Origin: Natronococcus sp. AD-5
GTDB lineage: Archaea > Halobacteriota > Halobacteria > Halobacteriales > Natrialbaceae
Assembly: GCF_030734285.1 (NCBI RefSeq)
Contig: NZ_CP132294.1
Location: forward strand, 2,480,001 to 2,544,000
Length of the DNA: 64,000 nt
Direction of reading: 5' to 3'
Shown here piece after piece: positions 45,159-53,733 of the stretch (the first letter of the stretch is position 1; each line of letters begins with the position of its first letter). Under the pieces are notes generated by a model. It worked only from the letters and a program-made list of their open reading frames with translations, had not been told where the DNA came from and ran no database searches. The position numbers and the translations under genes are program-made.

Positions 45159-46688
45159 ATGACTCGAGACACCCCCTCACCGGCCACCGGATCGACTCGA
45201 CGGCGGTTCCTCGCGGGCGCAGGCACCGCCGGGGTCGTCGGCGGAATCGGACTCACCGGGAGTGCGAGCGCACTGCTCGGCGACGCGATAGGCGGCCTCG
45301 TCAGCATCGGCGACACGCTGGTCGACGACGCACTCGACCTCGAGAGCGACGAGGAACAGGAGGTGATCGTGGTCTTCGAAGAAAACGAAGACGCGGATCG
45401 CCTGCTGAACCTCGACGTCCTCGTCGGCCGCTTCGCCGTGTTACCGATGGCGTACGCCGAACTCACCGGCCCGCTGATCGAACGGGTCGCGGGCTGGGAC
45501 GACGTGCGGTACGTCTCCGCGAACTACGAACTCGAGTACTACAACGACGACGCGCGGGCGTCGACCCGCGCGGATCAGGTTCAGGCCGGCGAGGGGCTCG
45601 AGTCGGGCTACACCGGCGAGAACGCACACGCCGTCGTCATCGATTCGGGCGTCGACGGGGCCCACCCGGACCTCGAGGAGAACCTGCAGGCGAACCTGCA
45701 GTACGTCGGCATCCCCGAAGTCACCGAACCGCTCTGGTGGCAGGACGTCGGCTTCGTCGACAGCGATAACAGCGGCCACGGCACCCACTGTTCGGGAAGC
45801 GTCGCCGGGAACGGGTCGGCCAGCGACGGCGAGTACGCCGGAATGGCGCCCGACGCCGACCTCACGGTTTACTCCTGCGGTGCCGGCGGACTGCTGGTCG
45901 TCTACGTCGTCGCCGCCTACGACGACATGTTGCGGCGCCAGCAGGAGGGCGAACACGACGTCCAGGTCGTCTCGAACTCCTACGGTCCCGTCGACGACGA
46001 CCGCCCGTTCGTTCCCGACGAGCCGACGAACGTCGCGACCTGGCACGCCCACGAGGCGGGCATCCTGCCGGTGTTCGCGGCGGGCAACAGCGGTCCCGAG
46101 AACGGGACCCTGAGTCAGTTCGCGAAAGCGCCGCACGTCCTCGGCGTGGCGGCGACCCACGCCGACCAGACCGTGACGGACTTCTCCTCTCGCGGTCGCT
46201 CGCAGGACGGTTCCTGGGATCACGACAACTACGACCGCGAGACGGCCTACGAGAACCTCACCGCGCTGCACGCGGAGACCGACGAGGACGAGGTAGACGG
46301 TCCGCTGGGGATCTACCGCAACGGGGTCGCCGCCAAGGGCGGCGACGTGATGAGCACGCTCAACCCCGCCGATCCGCTGAACGCCGTCGAACCCGACGAC
46401 GAACTCTACTACGGGCTCATGTCCGGAACGAGCATGTCCTGTCCCGTTACCGCGGGCTGTGCGACGCTCGTCGTCGACGCCTACGTCGAGAACCACGGCG
46501 AGGCGCCCCGTCCGATCGACGTGCTGACGACGCTCGAGGCGACCGCCGTCGAGGACGTCCACGACACCTACACCGCCGAATCGGTCGGCGCCGGATACGT
46601 CGACGCGCTGGCGGCGGTCGAACGCGCCGAGGCGGGCGATCTCGCCGGGTTCGACGAGATCGAGATCGCTCCCGGGAACCACGAGTAG
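45159..46688 (+). CDS. Tat-exported S8 peptidase, paralogue of the second protease
   Basis: The 509-residue protein has a Tat signal (TRRRFLAGAGTAGVVGGIGL), an I9-like pro-region (QEVIVVFEENEDADRLLNLD), and a subtilase domain with D162 (VIDSGVDGAHPDL), H208 (SGHGTHCSGSV), N310 (AAGNSGPENG) and S425 (GTSMSCPVTAG). It is collinear with the peptidase at 40210, including DADRLLNL, QVQAGEGLESGYTGEN and VMSTLNPADPL. They are evident duplicates separated by the M14 gene. AT-rich DNA at 45063-45120 suggests its own promoter. Confidence 0.92.
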   Translation: MTRDTPSPATGSTRRRFLAGAGTAGVVGGIGLTGSASALLGDAIGGLVSIGDTLVDDALDLESDEEQEVIVVFEENEDADRLLNLDVLVGRFAVLPMAYAELTGPLIERVAGWDDVRYVSANYELEYYNDDARASTRADQVQAGEGLESGYTGENAHAVVIDSGVDGAHPDLEENLQANLQYVGIPEVTEPLWWQDVGFVDSDNSGHGTHCSGSVAGNGSASDGEYAGMAPDADLTVYSCGAGGLLVVYVVAAYDDMLRRQQEGEHDVQVVSNSYGPVDDDRPFVPDEPTNVATWHAHEAGILPVFAAGNSGPENGTLSQFAKAPHVLGVAATHADQTVTDFSSRGRSQDGSWDHDNYDRETAYENLTALHAETDEDEVDGPLGIYRNGVAAKGGDVMSTLNPADPLNAVEPDDELYYGLMSGTSMSCPVTAGCATLVVDAYVENHGEAPRPIDVLTTLEATAVEDVHDTYTAESVGAGYVDALAAVERAEAGDLAGFDEIEIAPGNHE

Positions 46689-46735
46689 GCGAGCCGTCCT
46701 GCATCGACGACTCGCCCGCGGCCGCGGCTCGATCG

Positions 46736-46927
46736 ATGGTACAGACACTCACCCACGACTCGCTCGGGTGGCGACTCTGTGACCTGCCCGTATGCGTATC
46801 GGCGTTGTCGAGCGACCGATTCCGTCCCGATCCCGGCGCGGACGACGAGTCGCTACTCGGCGACGCCGCGATCGGGGCCGACGACGTCGCGGTCGTCGAC
46901 GGTCTCTCGATCGATCGGCTCGATTGA
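46736..46927 (+). CDS. Possible small protein of 63 residues
   Basis: The frame from ATG 46736 ends with a haloarchaeal-looking acidic part, DPGADDESLLGDAAIGADD and VAVVDGLSIDRLD. The N-terminal half (VCVSALSSDRF) is less convincing. It lies in the gap after the last protease and converges with the isomerase gene. It could be a decayed fragment. No family recognised. Confidence 0.25.
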   Translation: MVQTLTHDSLGWRLCDLPVCVSALSSDRFRPDPGADDESLLGDAAIGADDVAVVDGLSIDRLD

Positions 46928-46950
46928 CTCTGCGATTCTCGTTCTCCGAG

Positions 46951-47688
46951 CTACAGTTCGTCCAGAAACGCCGCCCCGCGTTCGATCGAGGCGGCGGGAT
47001 CGGCCGGATCGTCGTGCTCGTAGACGAGCCACTCGGCGTCGACCGCCGCGGCGGCCTCGGCGCAGGCCCGCATGTCGACGTCGCCCTCGCCGATCTCGAC
47101 GAAGCTCGGATCGGCGTCGACGTCCATATCTTTCATGTGGACCGTCCGCACCCGTCCCTCGAGGTCGCGGATGCGCGTTGCGGGCTCGTCGCCGGCGACG
47201 AGCGCCCAGCCGACGTCGAGTTCGATGCCGACGTTGGTCGCGCCGACGAAGCGGTCGAACGCGCGCTCGTCGCCCAGGTCGGCGTACTCGTGGTCGTGGT
47301 TGTGGTAGTGCAGGTCCCAGCCGTCGTCCGCGAGATCGGCCGCGAGCGCGTCGATCCGCGCCGCGGTCTCGTCGACGGCCGCCGCCGATTCGAACCCGTC
47401 GGGATCGAGCCACGGAACGACGACGGCGTCGATTTCGAAGGGCGCGTAGGCCTCCCGGACGGCCGATCGGTCGTCCTCGAGCGCCTCGATACCGACGTGG
47501 GGCGGAGCGACCTCCAGGCCGCGTCGTTCGAGCGTTTCGGCGATCGCGTCCGGATCGTCGTGTACCGGCGAGCACTCCCCGGCGAACTGCACGCCGTCGT
47601 AGCCCGCGTCCGCGACGCGGTCGAGAACCTCGGTCGCGGACGCCTCGAGCGCGCGAACGCTGTAGAGGTTGATTGCGGTCTTCGGCAT
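46951..47688 (-). CDS. Sugar phosphate isomerase/epimerase-like TIM barrel
   Basis: The 245-residue protein belongs to the xylose isomerase-like/AP endonuclease 2 barrel family: MPKTAINLYSVRALEASATE, DAGYDGVQFAGECSPVHDD, HYHNHDHEYADL, GIELDVGWALVAGDEP, VRTVHMKDMDVD and WLVYEHDDPADP. The histidine and acidic residues are suited to one divalent metal. Members include hydroxypyruvate isomerase and inosose-metabolising enzymes. Adjacency to galactonate dehydratase hints at sugar (acid) metabolism, but the substrate is unknown. Confidence 0.85.
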   Translation of the reverse strand: MPKTAINLYSVRALEASATEVLDRVADAGYDGVQFAGECSPVHDDPDAIAETLERRGLEVAPPHVGIEALEDDRSAVREAYAPFEIDAVVVPWLDPDGFESAAAVDETAARIDALAADLADDGWDLHYHNHDHEYADLGDERAFDRFVGATNVGIELDVGWALVAGDEPATRIRDLEGRVRTVHMKDMDVDADPSFVEIGEGDVDMRACAEAAAAVDAEWLVYEHDDPADPAASIERGAAFLDEL

Positions 47689-47747
47689 GGTCGATTACAC
47701 TCGCTACCGCGGTAATGAGCTACCGGTGTCGGAAAAGAGCCCCGGCG

Positions 47748-48896
47748 TTACCACTCGGCGACGCCGCCGTCGTCGTGGCGCCACACGGGATTGTGCCAGT
47801 CGACGCCGCCGGCCTGCGCTCTCACGGACTCCTCGTCGACGTCGATGCCGAGTCCCGGGCCGTCGGGGAGGTCGACGTAGCCGTCGCGGTACTCGAACAC
47901 CGAGGGGTCGGCGAGGTAGTCGAGCACGTCGCTGGTCTCGTTGTAGTGGATGTCCAGGCTCTGCTCCTGGATCAACGCGTTCGGCGAGCAGGCGTCGACC
48001 TGGATGCACGAGGCCAGCGCGATCGGCCCCAGCGGACAGTGCGGCGCCATCGCCACGTCGTACGCCTCGGCCATCGACGCGATCTTGTTCACCTCGGTGA
48101 TCCCGCCCGCGTGCGACAGGTCGGGCTGGATCACGTCGACAGCGTTCGACTCGAAGACCTCCTTGAAGTCCCACCGGGAGTACATCCGCTCGCCCGTCGC
48201 GATCGGGATCGTCGTCGCGGCGCGGATGTCCGGCAGCGCGTCGTTGTGCTCGGGGAGGACGGGTTCCTCGACGAAGAACGGATCGTACGGCTCGAGCGCG
48301 CGCGCCAGTCGGCGGGCCATCGGCTTCGAGACGCGGCCGTGGAAGTCGACGCCGACGTCGACCTCGCTCCCGACGGCCTCCCGGACGGCGGCGATCCGGT
48401 CGACCGCCTCCTCGACGGCTCGCGGGTTATCGACCGATCGCAACTCCGCGGTGGCGTTCATCTTGAGGGCGGTGAACCCGGCGTCGACCTTCTCGCGGGC
48501 CGCGTCGCCGACGTCGGCGGGTCGGTCGCCGCCGATCCACTGGTACACGCGCACGCGATCGCGGGCCTTGCCGCCGAGGAGGTCGTAGACCGGCGCGTCG
48601 AAGCGCTTGCCCTTGATGTCCCACAGCGCCTGGTCGACGCCCGCGATGGCCGACATGAGGACCGGTCCGCCGCGGTAGAAGCCGCCGCGGTACATCGCCT
48701 GCCAGTGATCCTCGATGGCGCTCGGATCCTCGCCGAGCAGGTAGTTCTCGAGCAGTTCCTCCACCGCCGTCCTGACGGTCTTCGCGCGCCCTTCGACGAC
48801 CGGCTCACCCCAGCCGATGGTGCCGTCGCTCGTCGTCAGCTTGAGAAAGAGCCAGCGGGGCGGGACTTCGAACAGTTCGTAATCGGTAATTCGCAT
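47748..48896 (-). CDS. dgoD: D-galactonate dehydratase-like enolase superfamily protein
   Basis: The 382-residue protein has the enolase superfamily layout. The capping domain ends near YRGGPVLMSAIAGVDQALWD, and the barrel includes GFTALKMNATAELRS. Metal ligands sit around VDFHGRVSKP, FFVEEPVLPEHN and ATGERMYSRWDF; PDLSHAGGITEVNKIASMAE and APHCPLGPIALAS carry the catalytic His. HCPLGPIALA and the DFHGR acid/base His are typical of galactonate dehydratases. It dehydrates galactonate to 2-keto-3-deoxygalactonate. An aldolase for the later step is divergently transcribed at 49147. Confidence 0.87.
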   Translation of the reverse strand: MRITDYELFEVPPRWLFLKLTTSDGTIGWGEPVVEGRAKTVRTAVEELLENYLLGEDPSAIEDHWQAMYRGGFYRGGPVLMSAIAGVDQALWDIKGKRFDAPVYDLLGGKARDRVRVYQWIGGDRPADVGDAAREKVDAGFTALKMNATAELRSVDNPRAVEEAVDRIAAVREAVGSEVDVGVDFHGRVSKPMARRLARALEPYDPFFVEEPVLPEHNDALPDIRAATTIPIATGERMYSRWDFKEVFESNAVDVIQPDLSHAGGITEVNKIASMAEAYDVAMAPHCPLGPIALASCIQVDACSPNALIQEQSLDIHYNETSDVLDYLADPSVFEYRDGYVDLPDGPGLGIDVDEESVRAQAGGVDWHNPVWRHDDGGVAEW

Positions 48897-49146
48897 GTTA
48901 TCGTGAGACCTCCGTTCCGATGCCGTCGGACACTGCGTCCGCCTTCGTATTCAACGCCGCGTTCGAGTCGTCGAAGAGAGACGGTGACGCCTCGAGGAGG
49001 ACGTGACGGACCTCGTCGTCAGCACGGCGAAGGCGCTCGAATTCGAGTTACTCGACTCGAGCGAGGGCGAGCAGTGGGCGACGACGGCAGAACCACCGTC
49101 GCGGACGGATCATCGCGCTAAAGGCCCCCTCCACCGAATCGCGACT

Positions 49147-49797
49147 ATGGAATTCACTCACCAGGTCGAACGACGGATCGTCGACAGCGGAATCGTCGCA
49201 GTGCTTCGCGGAATCGAGGCCGAACGGATCGTTCCGGTCGCTCGCGCGATCCACGAGGGTGGCGTCGGTGCGATCGAAATCACGGCGAACGATCCGCGGG
49301 TCCGCGAGAAGGTCGCGGCGGTCGACGACGAGCTTTCGGACACCGACGCCGTCGTCGGTGCCGGGACCGTCCTCGACGAGCCGACGGCGCAGTCGGTGAT
49401 CGACGCCGGCGCCGAGTTCGTGCTGTCGCCCGACGTGAACCCCGACGTCGTCACGACGTGCAATCGCCACGGCGTGCTCTCCGTACCGGGCGTGATGACG
49501 CCGACGGAGGCGGTCACCGCGATCGACGCCGGCGCGGACGTTCTCAAGATGTTTCCCGCGACCACCGTCGGTCCGGATCACATCGGCGCGCTACAGGGCC
49601 CGCTCGGCGAGATCTCGATCCTCCCGACCGGCGGCGTTTCGCTCGAGAACGTCGGCGAGTTCTTCGAAGCGGGCGCAGCCGCCGTCGGCGTCGGCAGCGC
49701 GCTCGTCGACTACGAGGCAATCGCCGCCGGGGACATGGATCGAGTTCAGGAGACGGCCGAGGCGTTCGTCGAGGCCGTCGAGGACGCGAGAGAATAA
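49147..49797 (+). CDS. 2-keto-3-deoxy-6-phosphogluconate/galactonate aldolase
   Basis: The 216-residue protein is a class I KDPG aldolase: SGIVAVLRGIEAERIVPVAR, GAIEITANDP (catalytic Glu), VVGAGTVLDEPTAQSVIDAG, FVLSPDVNPDVV, GVMTPTEAVTAIDAGADVLK with the Schiff-base lysine in LKMFPA, and LPTGGVSLENVGEFFEAGA. It splits KDP(G/Gal) to pyruvate and glyceraldehyde-3-phosphate. With galactonate dehydratase divergent to it, a semi-phosphorylated DeLey-Doudoroff route is likely. ATG 49147 is chosen; an in-frame GTG at 49003 would add 48 doubtful residues. Confidence 0.9.
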   Translation: MEFTHQVERRIVDSGIVAVLRGIEAERIVPVARAIHEGGVGAIEITANDPRVREKVAAVDDELSDTDAVVGAGTVLDEPTAQSVIDAGAEFVLSPDVNPDVVTTCNRHGVLSVPGVMTPTEAVTAIDAGADVLKMFPATTVGPDHIGALQGPLGEISILPTGGVSLENVGEFFEAGAAAVGVGSALVDYEAIAAGDMDRVQETAEAFVEAVEDARE

Positions 49798-49822
49798 TCG
49801 ACGCGTCTGTGTTCTTTTCGTC

Positions 49823-50356
49823 CTACTCGGACGTGGGTGCCCTGCCGCGAATCGTCTCGGGAGCAACGCCGTTGATCGCCGCGAAGACTGCGCCGAGGAC
49901 CAGCCCGTACACGAGGTGGCCGACGGCGAACAGGAACGCGGCGAACAACTCGCCCGCGAGTCCGGGTACCGGCAGGAACGGTACGGGAAACGTCGCCACG
50001 CCCGCCCGAGTCATCGCGACCGGGAAGATGAGCCCGCCGGCGACGATGCCGAGCACTGTTCCGAAGACGATGCCGGCGATGACGTACTCGCGGAACGTAT
50101 TCACGAACTCCTGAATCGACCGTCTCGATACGATCGCGGCGAACGCCAGTCCGAACAGCACGCTGAGTATCAGGTGAATGGTCCATCCGACTCCGATGGC
50201 CGCCGCCGGGATGGGCGCGAGTCCCCCGAGCAGCTCGATCTGGTTGCCGCCGAGGTGGAGGACCAGTCCCATCGCGATACCGCCCGTCAGTCCGCCCGTG
50301 AAGCCGCCGCCCCAGCGACCGACGCCGTCGACGGATTGTGTGTTAGTCTCACCCAT
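49823..50356 (-). CDS. Membrane protein of unknown function
   Basis: A 177-residue protein with four or five glycine- and alanine-rich hydrophobic segments (GGFTGGLTGGIAMGLVLHL, TIHLILSVLFGLAFAAIV, YVIAGIVFGTVLGIVAGGLI, LFAAFLFAVGHLVYGLVLGA). The pattern resembles haloarchaeal histidine kinase-linked or DUF-type integral membrane proteins, but I cannot name the family. It stands alone with a 330-base upstream gap. The ATG at 50356 begins a polar N-terminus. Confidence 0.7.
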   Translation of the reverse strand: MGETNTQSVDGVGRWGGGFTGGLTGGIAMGLVLHLGGNQIELLGGLAPIPAAAIGVGWTIHLILSVLFGLAFAAIVSRRSIQEFVNTFREYVIAGIVFGTVLGIVAGGLIFPVAMTRAGVATFPVPFLPVPGLAGELFAAFLFAVGHLVYGLVLGAVFAAINGVAPETIRGRAPTSE

Positions 50357-50688
50357 GGTTTAGAGTAGGACCGCCTGCCGGAATAAGCCTGTCATCGGGT
50401 AGCTTTCGAGACTTTCACGGAATCTGATTTATGCGGTAACGATCCGCGCCGAGCGTACCGATAAAGTAGCCGAACGCGATCCCTCGTGGCCGTTTCAGAA
50501 GCAGCCGACGCGCCGGCGGTCCGACGCCGGGGCCGAATTTTGTATATCGCTATATGATTTAACGCGTGACTAGGCGATGCCGCTCCTGATCGGGGCGTCG
50601 GCCGTCAGATAGCCGTCGCTCGAGGATACCGGCCGTCGATCAGCAAAACGCTGGGAAGTGCTAACTCCCGACGCCGCACCACGGAACG
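50357..50688. other. Intergenic stretch, no gene seen
   Basis: No convincing frame is present. TTTTGTATATCGCTATATGATT near 50538-50559 is an AT island; a related sequence (complement ATATCGCTGTATGCG) occurs near 51780 upstream of the lipoate ligase-like gene. A regulatory role is speculative. Confidence 0.35.
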
Positions 50689-51591
50689 CTACGCGCGGAT
50701 GGTCTCGAAGGACTCGTCGGCGATCGTCGTCGCCAGGTCGTCGCTCGCGAGCCCGTCCGGAACGTGCCGCGGATACTTGCGGCGGAAGTAGCCGAGCGCG
50801 TTCTCGAGATCGCGCCGGAGGAACTCGTCGGCGTTCGCGTGATCGGTCGGGACCGCCTGGGGCCAGTCGAACACTTTCACGCCGCCCTCGTTTACGAAGA
50901 CGTTGTACTCGCTCATGTCGGCGTGAACGTACCCTTTTTCGTATGCGCGCGCGATCTCCCTCACGAGGAGGTCGAGGAGGCCGAGCACCTGGTCGTCCTC
51001 GAGTTTGGTTCGCGAGAGCTCTACGCCGTCCATCTTCTCCATCACGATGGCGTGGCGGTTCTGGTCGATCGGCCGCGGCACCGCGACGTCAGGGTAGAGG
51101 TCCTCCAGGATATCGTGTTCGCGCTCGGCGGCTTTCCGGGCGGTGTACATCCAGGAGACGTGTTCCTTGTCGGACGTGTAATCGCGCTCCTTGTGAACCT
51201 CCCGAAAATTCGTATAGCCCTCGCGGTGGTACTTCAGGGCCAGCGGCTTGTAGGAGCGCACCTCGTAGACGTCGCTCTCCTTGCCGACGCCGAGCGGCGA
51301 GCCGAACTCGCTGATCGTCTCCCGCTCGACGAGCGCGCGCAGCGCGAGGGCGTCGTAGCCCTCGAACTGGAGGGTGTACCCTTCGTACTGGATCGTCTTC
51401 TTCTCGACTAACCCGCGTTTGAGACAGCGTTCGAGGCGGTAGTCGACCTCTTCGTCGGTCAGGCCGGAGAACTTCGGGAGCTTCTCCCGCTGGACCCACT
51501 CGGAGAAGCGCATTCCCTGCTCCACGCCGGAGAGGAGATAGAAGTCTTCCTGCTCGAGTTCCGGCAGTAATTCGGCGACGTTCCGCACCAT
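50689..51591 (-). CDS. rio2: RIO-type serine kinase Rio2
   Basis: The 300-residue protein has the Rio2-specific N-terminal winged helix (VAELLPELEQEDFYLLSGVE). The RIO kinase core has the ATP loop SPLGVGKESDVYEVRS, the lysine in PLALKYHREG, the flexible loop around EHVSWMYTARKAAEREHDIL, the catalytic loop GYVHADMSEYNVFVNEGG, and the metal-binding VFDWPQAVPT. Rio2 acts as an ATPase in late small ribosomal subunit maturation. It is complete and ends with a short C-terminal helix. Confidence 0.95.
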   Translation of the reverse strand: MVRNVAELLPELEQEDFYLLSGVEQGMRFSEWVQREKLPKFSGLTDEEVDYRLERCLKRGLVEKKTIQYEGYTLQFEGYDALALRALVERETISEFGSPLGVGKESDVYEVRSYKPLALKYHREGYTNFREVHKERDYTSDKEHVSWMYTARKAAEREHDILEDLYPDVAVPRPIDQNRHAIVMEKMDGVELSRTKLEDDQVLGLLDLLVREIARAYEKGYVHADMSEYNVFVNEGGVKVFDWPQAVPTDHANADEFLRRDLENALGYFRRKYPRHVPDGLASDDLATTIADESFETIRA

Positions 51592-51846
51592 GCGTCGGGG
51601 TAACCGCCGTATACGTAAAAACGTCGTGACGACAGTTCTGCGGCGAACGCTCGAGTTCGTTACGAGCGACCACTGTGTCCGCCCCGATTCAGGCGGTACT
51701 GGCCGTACTCGCGTTCCCGACTCCGGTTCGACGGCGCTGCGAGCGCAGCGGTCCAGTAGCTACTCGCCAGACATAAATCGCATACAGCGATATCAAATCG
51801 GCGCGGCGACGGAATTGCTTTCCGTTTCGCCTCCGTCCGAACGAGC

Positions 51847-52680
51847 ATGACGGCGCTTGCCGACAGCGACTGGCGGCTCATTCGGGACGATCCGCGGGAC
51901 GGGGCGACCCAGATGGCGCTCGAGGAGATCGCCGCCGAGACGGCGCTCGAAGACGACGTTCGGACGGTACGGGTCTACTCGTGGGAGCCGAGCACGCTCT
52001 CGCTCGGATACCGACAGGACCCGGAGTCGGTCGACTGGGAGTACTGCGAGCGCGAGGGGATCGACGTCACGCGCAGACAGACCGGCGGCGGCGGGATCTA
52101 CCACGATCGGTACGCCGACATCTCGTACACGATCGTCGCGCCGGCCGACGAGGTTCCCGGGGATCTGATGGACTGTTACGCCCTGTTCTGCGAGCCGATC
52201 CTCGAGGCGTTCGACCGAATGGGGATCGACGCGGACTTCGCCGCCGCGGAGCAGGACGCCATCTATTACCCTTCGTGCTACCTCCGGGATATCAACCCGG
52301 CACACGACGTCGTCGCCCCCGTGCCCGCGAGCGCGGACGCGGAGAAGATCAGCGGGAACGCCCAGTATCGCCAGCGCGACGTGGTAATCCAGCACGGCTC
52401 GGTGAGCTACGATCTCGAGCCCGACTGTCACGTCGGCGCGTTCGACGCCGACGTCGCGTCGGAGACGTTCGTCGATCGGGTGACCAGCATCCGCGAGCAG
52501 GCGGGTCTCGACCGGGACGAGGCGGTCGAGACGATCGCCGAGTCGCTTCGGGACTGGTGCGCCGCCACGGAGGGGCGGTGGCGGGAGGGCGAGCTCGAGG
52601 CCGCTCGCGAGCTCGCCGACCGGAAGTACGGCTCGGATAGCTGGATCCGGAACCGAGAAGTGCTCGAGGCGGGCGACTGA
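51847..52680 (+). CDS. Lipoate-protein ligase A-like (BPL_LplA_LipB family)
   Basis: The 277-residue protein has the LplA/LipB cofactor transferase fold: GATQMALEEIAAE, YSWEPSTLSLGYRQD, TRRQTGGGGIYHDRYADISY (the RRxTGGGxxxH motif), and the catalytic lysine in EKISGNAQYRQRDVVIQHGS. It likely attaches or transfers lipoyl or octanoyl groups. A cysteine-bearing segment YYPSCYLRDINPAHD lies near residue 145. It is followed after 51 bases by nfo. Confidence 0.88.
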   Translation: MTALADSDWRLIRDDPRDGATQMALEEIAAETALEDDVRTVRVYSWEPSTLSLGYRQDPESVDWEYCEREGIDVTRRQTGGGGIYHDRYADISYTIVAPADEVPGDLMDCYALFCEPILEAFDRMGIDADFAAAEQDAIYYPSCYLRDINPAHDVVAPVPASADAEKISGNAQYRQRDVVIQHGSVSYDLEPDCHVGAFDADVASETFVDRVTSIREQAGLDRDEAVETIAESLRDWCAATEGRWREGELEAARELADRKYGSDSWIRNREVLEAGD

Positions 52681-52731
52681 CGGTTCGGCGACTCCGAAGT
52701 ACCTATCACGAGTCGGTACCGACTGGCGGGC

Positions 52732-53601
52732 ATGAACGTCGGTGCACACGTTTCGATCTCCGGCTCGCGCGTCTCCTCCGACGACGAAACACCGCCCTAC
52801 GGCGACATTCGGAACGCGGTTCACCGCCAGCTCGCGTTCGGCGGCAACTGCGGGCAGATCTTTACGACCTCGCCGCAGGTCTGGGCCCAGCCCGAGATCG
52901 GCTGCGAGGCCGCCGAGGGCTTTCGCGAAGAGAGCGACGACCTGCTCGAGGGGCCGTGGGTGATCCACTCCGCCTACCTCGTCAACCTCTGTACGCCGAA
53001 AGACGACCTCCGCCGGAAGTCCAAGGAGAGCATGCAGGCGGAACTCGACGCCGCCGAGAAACTGGGAATTCCGTACGTGAACGTTCACCTCGGCGCCCAC
53101 ACGGGCGCCGGCGTCGAGGGCGGGCTCGACAACGCGGCGAGCCTCATCGACGAACTCGACGTCCCCGAGGACGTCCGGATCCTCATCGAATCCGACGCCG
53201 GCAGCGGCACGAAACTGGGCGGCGAGTTCGAACACCTCGCGGGGATCATCGACCGCACGGAGACCGACATCGGCATCTGTATCGACACCGCCCACACGCT
53301 GGTCGCGGGTAACGACCTCACGACTCCCGACGCGGTCGACGAGACGGTCGGCCGGTTCGACGACGAGGTCGGCCTCGAGTACCTCGAGTACATCCACCTC
53401 AACGACTCGAAGCACGACGTCGGGACCCACAAGGACGAACACGCCCACGTCGGCGAGGGCTACATCGGCGAGGACGGCATGCGCGCTATCGTCAACCATC
53501 CCGACCTGCGCGAGCTGCCGTTCGCGCTCGAGACGCCGACCGAGGACGGTCGCGGCTTCGCGTGGAACATCGAGAAGGTGAAAGAGTTTCGCGAGTCCTG
53601 A
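52732..53601 (+). CDS. nfo: Endonuclease IV
   Basis: The 289-residue protein is an AP endonuclease of the Nfo family. It has the N-terminal [126 protein letters not shown] and FALETP, which supply the three-zinc site ligands. It cleaves 5' of abasic sites in base excision repair. Confidence 0.95.
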   Translation: MNVGAHVSISGSRVSSDDETPPYGDIRNAVHRQLAFGGNCGQIFTTSPQVWAQPEIGCEAAEGFREESDDLLEGPWVIHSAYLVNLCTPKDDLRRKSKESMQAELDAAEKLGIPYVNVHLGAHTGAGVEGGLDNAASLIDELDVPEDVRILIESDAGSGTKLGGEFEHLAGIIDRTETDIGICIDTAHTLVAGNDLTTPDAVDETVGRFDDEVGLEYLEYIHLNDSKHDVGTHKDEHAHVGEGYIGEDGMRAIVNHPDLRELPFALETPTEDGRGFAWNIEKVKEFRES

Positions 53602-53733
53602 GGCCGAACAGAACGGGATCTCACCCGAAAGAACTATTTTCTGCGCCGAAGAAGTTCGATCGTCCTTTCTGGCCGTAGCTGCGGGACCGTCCCGCGCGGC
53701 GGCCGGCCTCCGTCCGTAAACGGGATCCGACCC

